In this document: positions 1-7,757 of the stretch, piece after piece
Numbering within the stretch: position 1 is the stretch's first letter
Layout of the letters: each line of letters starts with the position of its first letter
Source: Brevibacterium aurantiacum
Lineage (GTDB): Bacteria > Actinomycetota > Actinomycetes > Actinomycetales > Brevibacteriaceae
Assembly: GCF_900169065.1 (NCBI RefSeq)
Contig: NZ_FXZB01000023.1
Span: 1-64,000, forward strand
Reading direction: 5' to 3'
Length of the DNA: 64,000 nucleotides
Notes under the pieces: generated by a model
What the model saw: only the letters and a program-made list of their open reading frames with translations
The model's database searches: none
What the model was told of the DNA's origin: nothing
Made by a program: the position numbers and the translations under genes

Positions 1-1
1 G

Positions 2-85
2 CATTCAGCGATTGACTACCGCCCGCCGTTCGAGGTCCATTCGGAATGGATCAACCAGTCCGCGATTGAACCCGCGGCTGCTTAG
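2..85 (+). pseudogene. 3' end of an IS3-family transposase (orfB)
   Basis: An open frame enters from the window edge and stops at TAG 83-85. Its last residues include AIDYRPPFEVHSEW, the usual C-terminal pattern of IS3-family OrfB integrases, where a YR-P-EV motif follows the DDE core. The DDE residues lie outside the window, so activity cannot be judged. The IS terminus follows at 104-127 and the neighbouring sequence is istA, so this element appears to have inserted into an IS21-type element. Confidence 0.6.
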
Positions 86-103
86 GAAACCAAGAAAAGG
101 AGC

Positions 104-127
104 CTCTACGAAACCCGGTGCTTGACA
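104..127 (+). repeat. Right terminus of the IS3-family element
   Basis: A 24-bp sequence ending in CTTGACA separates the OrfB stop from the istA reading frame, which resumes at 129. A near-identical copy lies at 63768-63791, differing at the CCGGTG/CCGGAT positions. Position and reuse identify it as the element's right end. The matching left end is outside the window. Confidence 0.6.
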
Positions 128-128
128 G

Positions 129-710
129 GCCTACGAGATCAGTCAGTGGATCTATGGGCGGCGTGTGGCCAGGAACGGGCATGTCAGCTGGGCGCGCAAC
201 TATTACTCGGTGCCGTTTGAGCACATCGGATCCAAAGTCGATCTGCGCATCACCGACCGCAGCCTCGAAGTCTACCGCGGGGACCAGCGAGTCACGACTC
301 ACCTGCTGCTGCCAGAGACTGCGGTCAATGAGTATCGCACGAATGATGCTGACCTTCCTGCTGGGGACAGATACCATCCGTGGGACGCGGCCCGGATACG
401 CCAATGGGCCGAGAGGATCGGGGCGTCGACGCTGGTCGTCATCAATCGCATCTTCGAGTCCGTAGCCATCGACGAGCAAGGACTCAACCCGGCGTTGGCG
501 GTGTTGAGACTCTCCCGCCGCTACTCAGCGGAGCGGGTCGAAGCCGCTTGCCGGATTACGCTGGCGGGGCCGGTGCGGTCGCCACGGTATGCGCATGTGC
601 AACCGATCCTTGCCACCGGTCAGGACCAGGCCAGACCAGCCCGGACCGAGCCTGTCGAGCACGGCGGCTACGTCCGCGGTGCGTCCTACTACGCAGGAGG
701 CACTCGGTGA
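129..710 (+). pseudogene. istA: istA transposase, C-terminal fragment
   Basis: The frame is open from the IS3 boundary and ends at TGA 708-710, overlapping the GTG of istB by GTGA, the usual translational coupling of istA and istB. It retains the C-terminal Mu-transposase-like beta region (YYSVPFEHIG and RITDRSLEVYRGDQRV). The N-terminal helix-turn-helix and the DDE catalytic core are missing, so the protein would be inactive. A GTG at 165 could start a shorter product, which I consider fortuitous. Confidence 0.8.
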
Positions 711-1453
711 CCTCGATCGATACAGAGACTAAACGCAAACTGCGCGAAATGGGCGCGGTGGCCCTGCTGGAGGCACTCGAGTCCCAAGACGAGGACCTGA
801 CCATGGGAATGAGCTTCGACGAACGGTTGCGACTGGTCGTCGATGAAGCCCATTCGGTATTCAATCACGCCAAAATCGAGGGACTCATCCGCAGGGCCGG
901 CTTGCGCTACCCGGCAGCCGACCTGCGTCAACTCGACAAGGTCGATGAACGCGGCCTGGATCAGAATGTGATCGCCCAGCTGGGGACCTGCAGCTTCATC
1001 GATCGGGGACAGAACGTCGTCTTCCAAGGGTTCACCGGTTCCGGGAAATCGTACCTGGGGTGCGCCTTGGCCAAACGGGCCTGCCAGCACCGGATCCGTG
1101 CGCACTATATTCGCATGCCTGATCTTGAAGAAGCTTGGGCGCAGGCGTTGGACAAACCGATGGGCACGACGAAGTTCTTGAAGAAGTACGCCGCGTTCAG
1201 CGTTCTCGTGATAGACGAATGGTTGCTCGATCATCCTGATGAGTCGATGCGCAGCATGCTGTTGGAACTGCTCGAACGCCGCTACGACTGTGCGTCGACG
1301 GTGTTCTGCACCCAGTATGCGAAGAAGGACTGGCATCAACGACTCGGGTCCGGAGTCCACGCGGATGCGATCATGGACCGGATCGTGCACAACACGGTCT
1401 GGGTCGAGACCGGCAGTCACAATATGCGAGAACATGCTGCTTTGAACCAGTGA
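707..1453 (+). CDS. istB: IstB-like transposition ATP-binding protein
   Basis: The 248-residue protein starts at GTG 707, after the ribosome site GGAGG at 697-701, and overlaps the istA stop. IstB is an AAA+ helper ATPase that loads onto target DNA and activates the IstA transposase. Walker A is GFTGSGKS at residues 108-115, with Phe where most relatives have Pro. Walker B is VLVIDE at about 166-171. Length and order match the family. Because istA is truncated next to it, IstB is probably an orphan, or it may serve the other copy near the right edge of the window. Confidence 0.88.
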   Translation: MTSIDTETKRKLREMGAVALLEALESQDEDLTMGMSFDERLRLVVDEAHSVFNHAKIEGLIRRAGLRYPAADLRQLDKVDERGLDQNVIAQLGTCSFIDRGQNVVFQGFTGSGKSYLGCALAKRACQHRIRAHYIRMPDLEEAWAQALDKPMGTTKFLKKYAAFSVLVIDEWLLDHPDESMRSMLLELLERRYDCASTVFCTQYAKKDWHQRLGSGVHADAIMDRIVHNTVWVETGSHNMREHAALNQ

Positions 1454-1569
1454 CGATGAGCTGATGGGCGGCCAGTGGCCCCGACGTCCACGGCTGCTGG
1501 CCCCCACAGGCAATATCGGTGGCCCCCAACCGCACGATCGGGTGGCCCCCAAAGCTTCAAATACTCAGT
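1454..1569. repeat. IS21-type right end with multiple internal repeats
   Basis: The block after istB contains AGTGGCCCCGAC, GGCAATATCGGTGGCC and two GGTGGCCCCCAA units, and ends with AAATACTCAGT. The reverse complement of 63890-64000 contains the same units in similar order, which identifies both as ends of IS21-type elements with repeated transposase-binding sites. Confidence 0.7.
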
Positions 1570-1608
1570 CAAGAGGCTCTCCGCGCAAGAAGACCCAAGA
1601 TAACGAAC

Positions 1609-1675
1609 GTTTTAGGGCCACCGGCGAGCTGTCCTGAGCGATGTGAGTCGCAGCGGTAAATGGCACGTTTTTCGC
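1609..1675. repeat. Left copy of a long target duplication
   Basis: These 67 bases match 3387-3453 exactly and immediately flank the inverted ends of the IS1634-type element. One base at each end is shared with the IS terminus, so the duplicated target is about 65 bp. Confidence 0.9.
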
Positions 1676-3387
1676 CTGAGTTCCACAATTTTAGTGCCCC
1701 GGAAAACGGCCCGGCAGTAACGCGGCCGCGATCAGTCTCGCCGGCCCGGTGACCTCGGGATCGAACGTAATATCTTGGCCACCCACACGCCCGGTGAACT
1801 CGCGCAACGGCCGCAGGGACGTGATGATCTTCTTCAACGACACCCCAGTCTCGTCCTGCATGAACCTAGCTACCGCCAACGCCGTGAACACGACAGTCAG
1901 GTGAGCCTCGATAGCGTCCCTGGTGCGGTGGAAGATCGGCCTGGCTTTGAGGTCGGTCTTCGACATCCGAAACGACTGCTCCACATGCCACAGGTCGTGA
2001 TAACTACTGATGACCTCGACTGCCGACATGACGTCGGCGGGAATGTTGCTGACGTATCCCTTATAGCCTGATAGCTTCATCGCCCGCTTGTACGAGGACT
2101 CGTCGAAGGCCTTCTCCTCGTCTGTGACTTTGACGAACCGGGCCTTCTTCGCCGGCTTCTGTCCCTCGATGATTTCCAGTGCTTTGTTCCTCTGCAGGTT
2201 CAGAGTCTGCTCATCGCGCATCGCTCGCTTGCGCCGGTACTGCCACACCACCCGCCACGCATCTGGGAAGGCTTCAGCCGACCAGACGGGCTCTCGCTTC
2301 TTCTTCACCCTCTCCGGATCGAGCCGCTTGGCCCCTTTCGGGGTGATGGTGTCGATGACCTGCCCGTCAGCAGCCCACTCGCCGTTCCACCTAAAGTGCG
2401 TCGCCAGATCGTGCGGTGCTTTCGTCTGCCTCGACCCGACGATGAATCGCAGCCCGGCCTTGTCGAGTTCGGTAAGGTTCTTTGCCGACAGCATGCCGGC
2501 ATCGGCGGCGACGACCATATCGGTGACACCATGCCGGTCCTGGAACGCCTTGATGACAGGAATGATCGTGTGAGTCTCGGCTTTCGACCCCTCATAGCAG
2601 CCGATCTCGAGTGGGAACCCGGTCCGATCAACCAGCAGGCCGACAACGATTTGAGGATCGACACGGCGTTCCTTCGAATACCCAACCTGCCTCAGGTTAT
2701 CTTCCTTCTCAGCCTCGAAATATAAAGTCGTGACGTCATAAAGGAGGAGGCTGATCCCTGTCGTTGCGACACTGTGGTCGAAACACTTGCCAGCGATCTG
2801 CGCCCGGTAATCGCGGTCGCGTGCTCGGGCTAAACAGTTGAGGAATGTGTTGTGATGAGGCGGATCAATGCCGAGCTCGGCAAGGACACGGATACTATCG
2901 GCCTTCGACGTCGGTTCCACCAGACGCGCCAGCACGAGGTCGAAGAACGCCTGATCATCGACGACCTCGCCGAAGCCCAGTCGCTTCCAGGACTCGGCGA
3001 TCGCGTCGATGAGCATGGAAGAGCGTGAGCCCACAACAGTTCTGGCTCGCGGGGGCGTGGCATCTTCAGTGGGCAACCCCAGTTCGAGTTCGAGCTGTTG
3101 GGCTGCACCGTAGGAGGCGAGTTTGTCTTCACCAGCCGCCAGCAGCGCGGACAGTTCTGCTGGTGTATGAGCAGATCCGAGGTGTTCGAGAACGGAGACC
3201 TTCCCGCGGTGTTTACGCACGATCTGCACGGCCGTAGCTCCAGATCCGGTGGTGACTTTCCGCAGGCGAGGCGACATGAACCTATCGTAGACAGCCGGTT
3301 AGTGTCCCACAAACGGACCTTACGAGTCTGTGACCAGGACGAACGCAACACAACTCGCCAAAACGTCACTCAGTTGTGGAACTCAGG
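1675..3387 (-). mobile_element. IS1634-family insertion sequence, complete
   Basis: The element is about 1.7 kb. It is bounded by the inverted repeat CCTGAGTTCCACAA at 1675-1688 and its complement at 3374-3387, and encodes one transposase on the minus strand. It sits inside a decayed ATPase gene and is flanked by a target duplication of about 65 bp. Long, variable duplications are documented for IS1634 and IS1549, which supports the family call. Confidence 0.88.
1691..3277 (-). CDS. IS1634-family transposase
   Basis: This 528-residue DDE transposase fills the element between its inverted repeats. Likely catalytic residues are D181 (LLLYDVTTLYF), D259 (VVAADAGMLS) and E433 (WHVEQSFRMSK), where the last motif is the typical YhgA/IS4-superfamily C-terminal signature. 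Length agrees with IS1634/IS1549 enzymes of about 500-560 residues. There is no internal stop or frameshift, so it looks functional. The ATG at 3277 opens directly at the conserved MSPRLRKV start, near the outer inverted repeat. Confidence 0.9.
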   Translation of the reverse strand: MSPRLRKVTTGSGATAVQIVRKHRGKVSVLEHLGSAHTPAELSALLAAGEDKLASYGAAQQLELELGLPTEDATPPRARTVVGSRSSMLIDAIAESWKRLGFGEVVDDQAFFDLVLARLVEPTSKADSIRVLAELGIDPPHHNTFLNCLARARDRDYRAQIAGKCFDHSVATTGISLLLYDVTTLYFEAEKEDNLRQVGYSKERRVDPQIVVGLLVDRTGFPLEIGCYEGSKAETHTIIPVIKAFQDRHGVTDMVVAADAGMLSAKNLTELDKAGLRFIVGSRQTKAPHDLATHFRWNGEWAADGQVIDTITPKGAKRLDPERVKKKREPVWSAEAFPDAWRVVWQYRRKRAMRDEQTLNLQRNKALEIIEGQKPAKKARFVKVTDEEKAFDESSYKRAMKLSGYKGYVSNIPADVMSAVEVISSYHDLWHVEQSFRMSKTDLKARPIFHRTRDAIEAHLTVVFTALAVARFMQDETGVSLKKIITSLRPLREFTGRVGGQDITFDPEVTGPARLIAAALLPGRFPGH

Positions 3388-3453
3388 TTTTAGGGCCACC
3401 GGCGAGCTGTCCTGAGCGATGTGAGTCGCAGCGGTAAATGGCACGTTTTTCGC
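3387..3453. repeat. Right copy of the long target duplication
   Basis: This is the direct-repeat partner of 1609-1675 and begins immediately after the right inverted repeat of the IS1634-type element. Outside the repeat the two flanks differ, as expected for a target duplication rather than a larger segmental copy. Confidence 0.9.
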
Positions 3454-3650
3454 GGCACCTAGTGGCCGATGAGGGGGAGCCTGCCGAGCTGCCTCTACAG
3501 CCTCGGGTGACAACTCGTCGAGGTCGATCACGGTCTGCACCCGCTAGATCTGAGTGAGCAGTCAGTCCACGAGGAAGAAGTTGCCTGCGGCGACCCGGAG
3601 GATGGCCGCGATGGCGGTTGTGTGGGCGACGCCGCATGGCCCCTCGCTTT
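3388..3650 (-). pseudogene. Remnant of a transposon AAA-ATPase (TniB/IstB-like)
   Basis: Read on the minus strand, one frame gives TTAIAAILRVAAGNFFLVD, a stop (3564-3562), LLTQI, a stop (3546-3544), and then RVQTVIDLDELSPEAVEAA. This resembles the C-terminal helical part of AAA-ATPases that accompany Mu/TniA-type transposases in actinobacteria, recalled as an AAILR-GNFRL-RLLTQIER pattern. Two in-frame stops make it a pseudogene, and the IS1634-type element interrupts its downstream part, which resumes at 1609. Family assignment is from motif memory only. Confidence 0.45.
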
Positions 3651-3777
3651 TTACGCAGATTTCCTCGAATCAATCCATCGACACTGTCATTGATAGCTGA
3701 TAGCTGATAGATTAGAGTAATACACTCTAAGGATAGTCTCAATATATTCTATTCGTTACACTTAGGGAAGTTGCGTT

Positions 3778-4017
3778 GTGTTTACTCATATATTTTATTC
3801 TCATCTTCACGGCGCTTCAGTTCGTGTTTCGATGGATCGCCCGCAGCAACAGCATGATGGTGACTATTATTGCACTGTGAATATCCAATGCGCCAAAGCA
3901 GAGGTTGACACTTCAATGAATGCTTACGGCGTTGACCCCTTCCAGGCGATCGAAGCTGCTGTCACTATTGCTCGCGCTCAGATGAAGCACATGGATCCTG
4001 AACTTATTGTTAGCTAA
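3778..4017 (+). CDS. Small protein of unknown function, 79 aa
   Basis: GTG at 3778 follows AGGGAAG at 3764-3770 with normal spacing. The protein has a Tyr-rich beta-like centre (DGDYYCTVNIQC) and a C-terminal amphipathic stretch with YGVDPFQAIEAAVTIARAQM. It has no signal peptide or membrane segment. The G-VDPFQAI-A pattern recalls small DUF6968-type proteins, but I cannot confirm that. Codon choice and the surrounding AT content are lower in GC than in the core genes, which suggests acquired DNA. The next gene lies 56 bp downstream on the same strand and may be co-transcribed. Confidence 0.55.
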   Translation: MFTHIFYSHLHGASVRVSMDRPQQQHDGDYYCTVNIQCAKAEVDTSMNAYGVDPFQAIEAAVTIARAQMKHMDPELIVS

Positions 4018-4073
4018 GCAACCCCTTTAAGACTCCGCTAATTATTCGAGCGTCAACTTAGTTTGGAGAGATA

Positions 4074-4397
4074 ATGAGTTTCATGCCAATTATTTCCACC
4101 GCAGCCAGCATCCTACTGATTTTCGGTGGCGCTGGGGGTTCGGCATCGCCTCAAGGTGCCTCTTCCAGCTCTAACGCTTCCAATTTAATCTGCTCAGAGG
4201 TTAGAACGGCTGCTGCGGCAGCGGGTGACGTCAAGCCGATGACAGCGAAAGAAACCTGCGAGAACGAATATAACTACAATATCGATAGCTGCAAAAAGCG
4301 CTTTCCGGGGAATACTAATACTGCAAAACAAGACCGAGCGCAATGTTATTCGAATGCAATGAGAGCTTATGCGGATTGCCTTAAGGGTGCGGATTAA
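4074..4397 (+). CDS. Small secreted protein with twin Cx10C motif
   Basis: ATG 4074 follows GGAGAG. The 107-residue product starts with a hydrophobic stretch (IISTAASILLIF, residues 5-16) and a small-residue region compatible with a signal peptide. The mature part carries two spaced pairs, CENEYNYNIDSC and CYSNAMRAYADC, each Cys-x10-Cys, plus one earlier Cys. Such pairs on two helices could form a disulfide-stapled hairpin outside the membrane. I do not recognise a named family. Base composition is low in GC for this genome, consistent with island cargo. Confidence 0.6.
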   Translation: MSFMPIISTAASILLIFGGAGGSASPQGASSSSNASNLICSEVRTAAAAAGDVKPMTAKETCENEYNYNIDSCKKRFPGNTNTAKQDRAQCYSNAMRAYADCLKGAD

Positions 4398-4534
4398 TGA
4401 CTCTTCATAAATAGGGCCTGTGAGCTTCGGCGATAATTGGCGGCACCCTTCCATCGCACAGTGGCGGTGCAGGCACTATATGGTCCCGGCGTGTCCTGGT
4501 AAGTTTCGAGGATGAGCGATCAGCAGCACCAGAG
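4398..4534. other. Short intergenic stretch, no feature seen
   Basis: The stretch between the small secreted gene and the transposase remnant contains no convincing open frame, RNA or repeat. Confidence 0.3.
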
Positions 4535-4720
4535 TTGGCAAAGAGGCGACCATATTTAAGGGCGCACTGCCGAAGGCGCAGCTGTCTTCTCGGCTGGTCG
4601 AGAGCAACCTTGTACCGTCATCGGCAAGCCGCCAGAACTTTCGACCCTCTGGCCCAGTCGAAGTGTGATGGCAGAGCCGGGCGCACCCCCGTCATCCGCA
4701 GGGAACGGACGCCGTTGTGA
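4535..4720 (+). pseudogene. Possible transposase N-terminal remnant
   Basis: A short frame reads LGWSRATLYRH followed by a basic segment (GRAGRTPVIRRERTPL) and then stops. The SRATLYR pattern is a typical recognition helix of the helix-turn-helix at the start of Mu/TniA or IS-type transposases. Nothing downstream continues it, so it would be a truncated relic. It lies between the ATPase remnant and the resolvase, which suits a decayed transposon carrying transposase, ATPase and resolvase. Evidence is weak. Confidence 0.3.
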
Positions 4721-4736
4721 ACAATGGGTGTTCCTG

Positions 4737-5318
4737 CTATTCGACGAGCGAGCGTGCCCGTCGGTAGAAAGTTGCCCTGGACATTCCGAGGTCTCGCGCC
4801 GCTTGCGCAGCCGGTTCACCGCCTTCGATGAGACGGATAGCGTTGCGGACCTGGCTATCGGTGATACGGCGGGGTCGGCCGCCCAGATCAAGGCCGGCGT
4901 CACGGCGTTTCTTGATGGAGTCAGTGATGCGTTCGCGTTTGATCTCGTGTTCCATCTGTGCCAAAGCGGCCATGATCGTAAACAGCATCGATCCTATCGG
5001 CGTCGCAGTGTCCACATCTCCGCCGCCGAGGTTGAGCACCCGCAAACCGGCACCACGGCCTCGGAGCTCTTCGGCGAAGGTCAGCATATTCTGCGTCGAG
5101 CGGCCTAAGCGGTCGAGCGTGGTGATAACGAGAGTGTCACCGTCAATGAGCGCGTCGAGGGCTCGATTGAACTCGGGTCGTGAAGCGCGTGCGCCCGAGA
5201 CGCCGTGGTCGACGTAGAGGTCATCGCGGCGAACGCCGGCGGCGAGGAGGTCGGTTTGTTGTCGGTCGGTAGATTGATCGCGGGTTGATACGCGCGCGTA
5301 TCCAATGAGTTTCGCCAT
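4737..5318 (-). CDS. Serine recombinase (resolvase/invertase family)
   Basis: This 193-residue protein has the usual resolvase plan. The N-terminal catalytic domain carries GYARVSTRDQ with nucleophile S11 and a LDRLGRS arginine motif. The long E helix contains AALAQMEHEIKRERI. A C-terminal Hin-like helix-turn-helix (AAQAARDLGMSRATFYRR) binds DNA. It starts at ATG 5318 after GGAGC. Such enzymes resolve transposon cointegrates or invert and excise segments at short dyad sites. Candidate sites lie just upstream at 5355-5509. It appears intact although its transposon neighbours are decayed. Confidence 0.9.
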   Translation of the reverse strand: MAKLIGYARVSTRDQSTDRQQTDLLAAGVRRDDLYVDHGVSGARASRPEFNRALDALIDGDTLVITTLDRLGRSTQNMLTFAEELRGRGAGLRVLNLGGGDVDTATPIGSMLFTIMAALAQMEHEIKRERITDSIKKRRDAGLDLGGRPRRITDSQVRNAIRLIEGGEPAAQAARDLGMSRATFYRRARSLVE

Positions 5319-5340
5319 ACGAGTGCTCCAATGTGTCTCA

Positions 5341-5769
5341 TAACTAACGGTCAGTACACCGATTCATCACTCAGGTTACAAGACATAGTTATAAGAATTT
5401 CTCACCTGGCCAACACAGCTGAGAATTCGCGGAACTCAGTTCGGCCCGAAAGCTCAGAATCGGTGTATTGATGAGACGTCGCGTATCCCTAGGAATACGA
5501 GACGTCTCACCGGCGTCGTAGCTTTGCGCTTTCACGGTGAACCGATTTCCGCGATTTCTATGTCAGTTTCAGAAGTGGGCTGCAAAGAGTTCAGACCTCG
5601 CCTGCACACACGAACCTGCTTCCCGGCTCAAGGACGACCGACTTTGTCTGGCGCCATCAGGTACCGCGGGGTGACGAGATTTTAACCCAGCGACCGCCCA
5701 TATCAACCACCGACGAACTCTCAGGTAGCATTAAGATTCGTCCCCTCCCCCTCTGGAAAGGCTTCTCGT
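5341..5769. other. Intergenic region with dyads, possible recombination site
   Basis: No gene is seen in 430 bases. TACACCGATTC at 5355-5365 pairs with GAATCGGTGTA at 5457-5467. A near-perfect dyad at 5472-5509 has arms TGAGACGTC and GACGTCTCA around CGTATCCCTAGGAATACG. Position upstream of the resolvase gene and the dyad structure suit a res or crossover site plus promoter. This is inferred from position only. Confidence 0.4.
5478..5493 (+). repeat. 16-bp site, inverted partner of 7463-7478
   Basis: GTCGCGTATCCCTAGG is the exact reverse complement of CCTAGGGATACGCGAC at 7463-7478. The two sites flank the secreted/membrane gene pair 5770-7438. They may be ends or crossover sites of a small cassette. 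Confidence 0.5.
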
Positions 5770-7061
5770 TTGATCCCCTCCGATAGACCCCTAGCAAGCG
5801 ATCGGCTCACAAAGCCCTACCGAAGGGCACTCACCTTTGGCATGTTTTTGTTCTTGCATCAGGTGTAATGAGTTCTGCTCCCGCTCAGGCATCGTCGACA
5901 GAGAACGCGAACAACGACAGCTCTCAAGTCACTGTTGATCTCGACCACCCTATAGCGTTCGGCGGTGCTTTGACTATTGCTCAAGACTCTGCTACCGATC
6001 ATCAGGCCACCGTCGAATCTTTCGAGTTCATGATCGGCAACGGTATTGGTCACTATATTTACGACTCCGACCTCTCACTCTCAGCCAATGAATCCCTGGC
6101 ACTTGAAAATCTCGCGGACCAAGCTCCCGGCGGTACCCCAGCGATTACAGAGATCACTTTCGAGATCCCAGAGCAAGACTCAAGCCCCCATGCGCGCTCT
6201 ACCACTCCTGACAAAGATCTGACCGAGTCAGTGGCCGAAGACGCGGAACAGGAGAAAGAACAGGACGCGGGAGATGTTGATCTTGCCAAGGTTCGAGACG
6301 CACAGATTGGTACTCAGGAAGCAGCCGAAGCAGAAGCCCAGGCAGCGGCCGACCCCAACAAGCCCTCCACACGAGCACACCCCAATGTGACTTGGTTCCA
6401 AACCAAGGACAATGTAAAAGGCAAAAGGCAACTCATCGTCATGGAGAGCTGGCTCAATTCATCCAACGCCAAGAAAGCGCCCTTCTGGTGGGGATCCGAA
6501 ACTCAGCTCTACCAGCACAACAAGAAACTGTCATCCAAGAAGGTCCGCCCATTTTGCCCTGCTGATACAGACGATCGGTTTTGGGCCGACGCTCGCCTTA
6601 AAGGCGCGTCAATGACCATGGTCGTCAACGACGGTACGGGAGACAGCTCCCTGAAGAAAATGGAGACATACATCGACAAAGAGCACTCGTCGGATGAGTG
6701 CTCTAAAGGAGCAATCGGGTTCGGCATCGGCAAACCAGCGGCCATGCCCGACATGAAGTTTAAGAACGGGAAGACGACAACTCACCAGACCGTGTATGTC
6801 GACATGAGGCTCAAGCCGGGAAAGAACTCATGGAGCCACGTATCGGCTGCGACTAAGTATGTGCAGAACAACTGCAATCCCCAGCCCGCAGGAACGAAAT
6901 GCATGGGCCTTGGCCTCAACCCAGCGCGAAACTGGCCAGCCAGCCTCGGAGGGCCTAAATCAACCGACATGCTGTTGCTGAATGCTAACCGCAACTGGCG
7001 GACACCGACCCACTTCTCGTGGGACGAGTACGCTGATAAACGACCGAAAGCACTGAAATGA
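5770..7061 (+). pseudogene. Secreted protein of unknown function, frameshift in the signal peptide
   Basis: A TTG at 5770 follows GGAAAGG at 5755-5761 and encodes a classic signal-peptide start (KPYRRALTFGMFLFL). The frame then closes at TAA 5866-5868, while the frame one base back continues as LASGVMSSAPAQA, a signal-peptide end with an AQA cleavage site, and stays open to 7061. One extra T in the TTTTT run at 5845-5849 would join them. The mature product, about 390 residues, has an acidic low-complexity stretch (residues 100-155 from ATG 5868) and then a globular region rich in Trp and Lys with four Cys. No family is recognised. Translation could also begin at ATG 5868, giving an unsecreted 397-residue protein. 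Confidence 0.6.
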
Positions 7062-7438
7062 CCAAAGCCTTGGAACATCAATCAGCAAGGTGGAAGCACC
7101 TCTTTTCCCCATGGCCGCTGGCTGGAATCGGAATTGCATTTCTTGTCTGCTCATACGTCGCTGGTTACATTCAGACTCACATGTTGAATGGGATTGCGGG
7201 TGGGCGCGGTTGCGCCACACCGCCACCGGGTACTGAAGTAGCTTCATATGGTGTCACGATGAACCCGTTGCCTCCTGCGGCTGCATGCCACCAGGTAGTC
7301 AATAGTGCAACCGCCACTTTCGACCAGGTTGAAATCCACTGGCTCGGCCCAGCTCTCTTCCTGTTCATTCTTGCAAGCGGTTGCCTCCTTGCTTCGTTGT
7401 GCGTCGCTGGATATCGCTTAGTTCGATTCTTCAAATAG
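7058..7438 (+). CDS. Small two-helix membrane protein of unknown function
   Basis: ATG 7058 overlaps the stop of the upstream secreted protein by ATGA, so the two are translationally coupled. The 126 residues form a membrane helix (PLAGIGIAFLVCSYVAGYI), an outside loop of about 55 residues with two Cys and several Pro, and a second helix (ALFLFILASGCLLASLCVAGY) with a basic cytoplasmic tail. Coupling to a secreted partner suggests a joint role such as anchoring, export or self-protection. That is inference from gene order alone. Confidence 0.65.
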   Translation: MTKALEHQSARWKHLFSPWPLAGIGIAFLVCSYVAGYIQTHMLNGIAGGRGCATPPPGTEVASYGVTMNPLPPAAACHQVVNSATATFDQVEIHWLGPALFLFILASGCLLASLCVAGYRLVRFFK

Positions 7439-7688
7439 CCTCAACAAGATCTGTCTACAAACCCTAGGGATACGCGACAGTCCTCTACGCTGCTGAGTTC
7501 AGGGGGCTGTCCCCGACACTGCACCCCACTAGTAATCGGCCGTAGCAAACACTAGGCACGTGTGAATGGCTTCAGAATCAAGTTGGGAATCTACCTCGTT
7601 CGTGCGATGTCAACGAGGTAATCGAACTATAGAATTTCGAAGCCATCACCCCACGTAAAGGATCAAAATACACATGACAAGTGTCAAA
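7439..7688. other. Intergenic region with cassette-end site
   Basis: It contains the 16-bp site at 7463-7478 that matches 5478-5493 in inverse orientation, and the short dyad GGGGGCTGTCCCC near 7502-7514. No gene is evident. Before the IS3 insertion at 7689 it was contiguous with the start region of the gene at 9000, so its promoter is probably here. Confidence 0.35.
7463..7478 (-). repeat. 16-bp site, inverted partner of 5478-5493
   Basis: CCTAGGGATACGCGAC is the exact reverse complement of 5478-5493. It lies 25 bp after the stop of the membrane gene, so both cargo genes fall between the two sites. Confidence 0.5.
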
Positions 7689-7757
7689 GGGACTGATGCA
7701 GGGTTTGGTGACATCTAATCTGGCTTGTACACAAGCAAGCCTGGAAGGATAGACACC

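Larger units (their letters stand above)
128..1569 (+). mobile_element. IS21-family element, 5' part replaced by an IS3 insertion
   Basis: The segment holds the C-terminal part of istA, an intact istB and a right end with several repeated blocks, including AGTGGCCCCGAC and GGCAATATCG, ending AAATACTCAGT at 1559-1569. The same end motif in inverse orientation opens another copy at 63890. IS21 elements are known for multiple terminal repeats and for an istA-istB pair. Without the istA N-terminus this copy cannot move by itself, although IstB may still be made. Confidence 0.8.

Noticed and set aside
3383-3742. 119-codon minus-strand frame in the ATPase remnant
   Set aside because: It is a different frame from the one with recognisable ATPase residues and is Arg-rich, typical of an antisense or shifted shadow.
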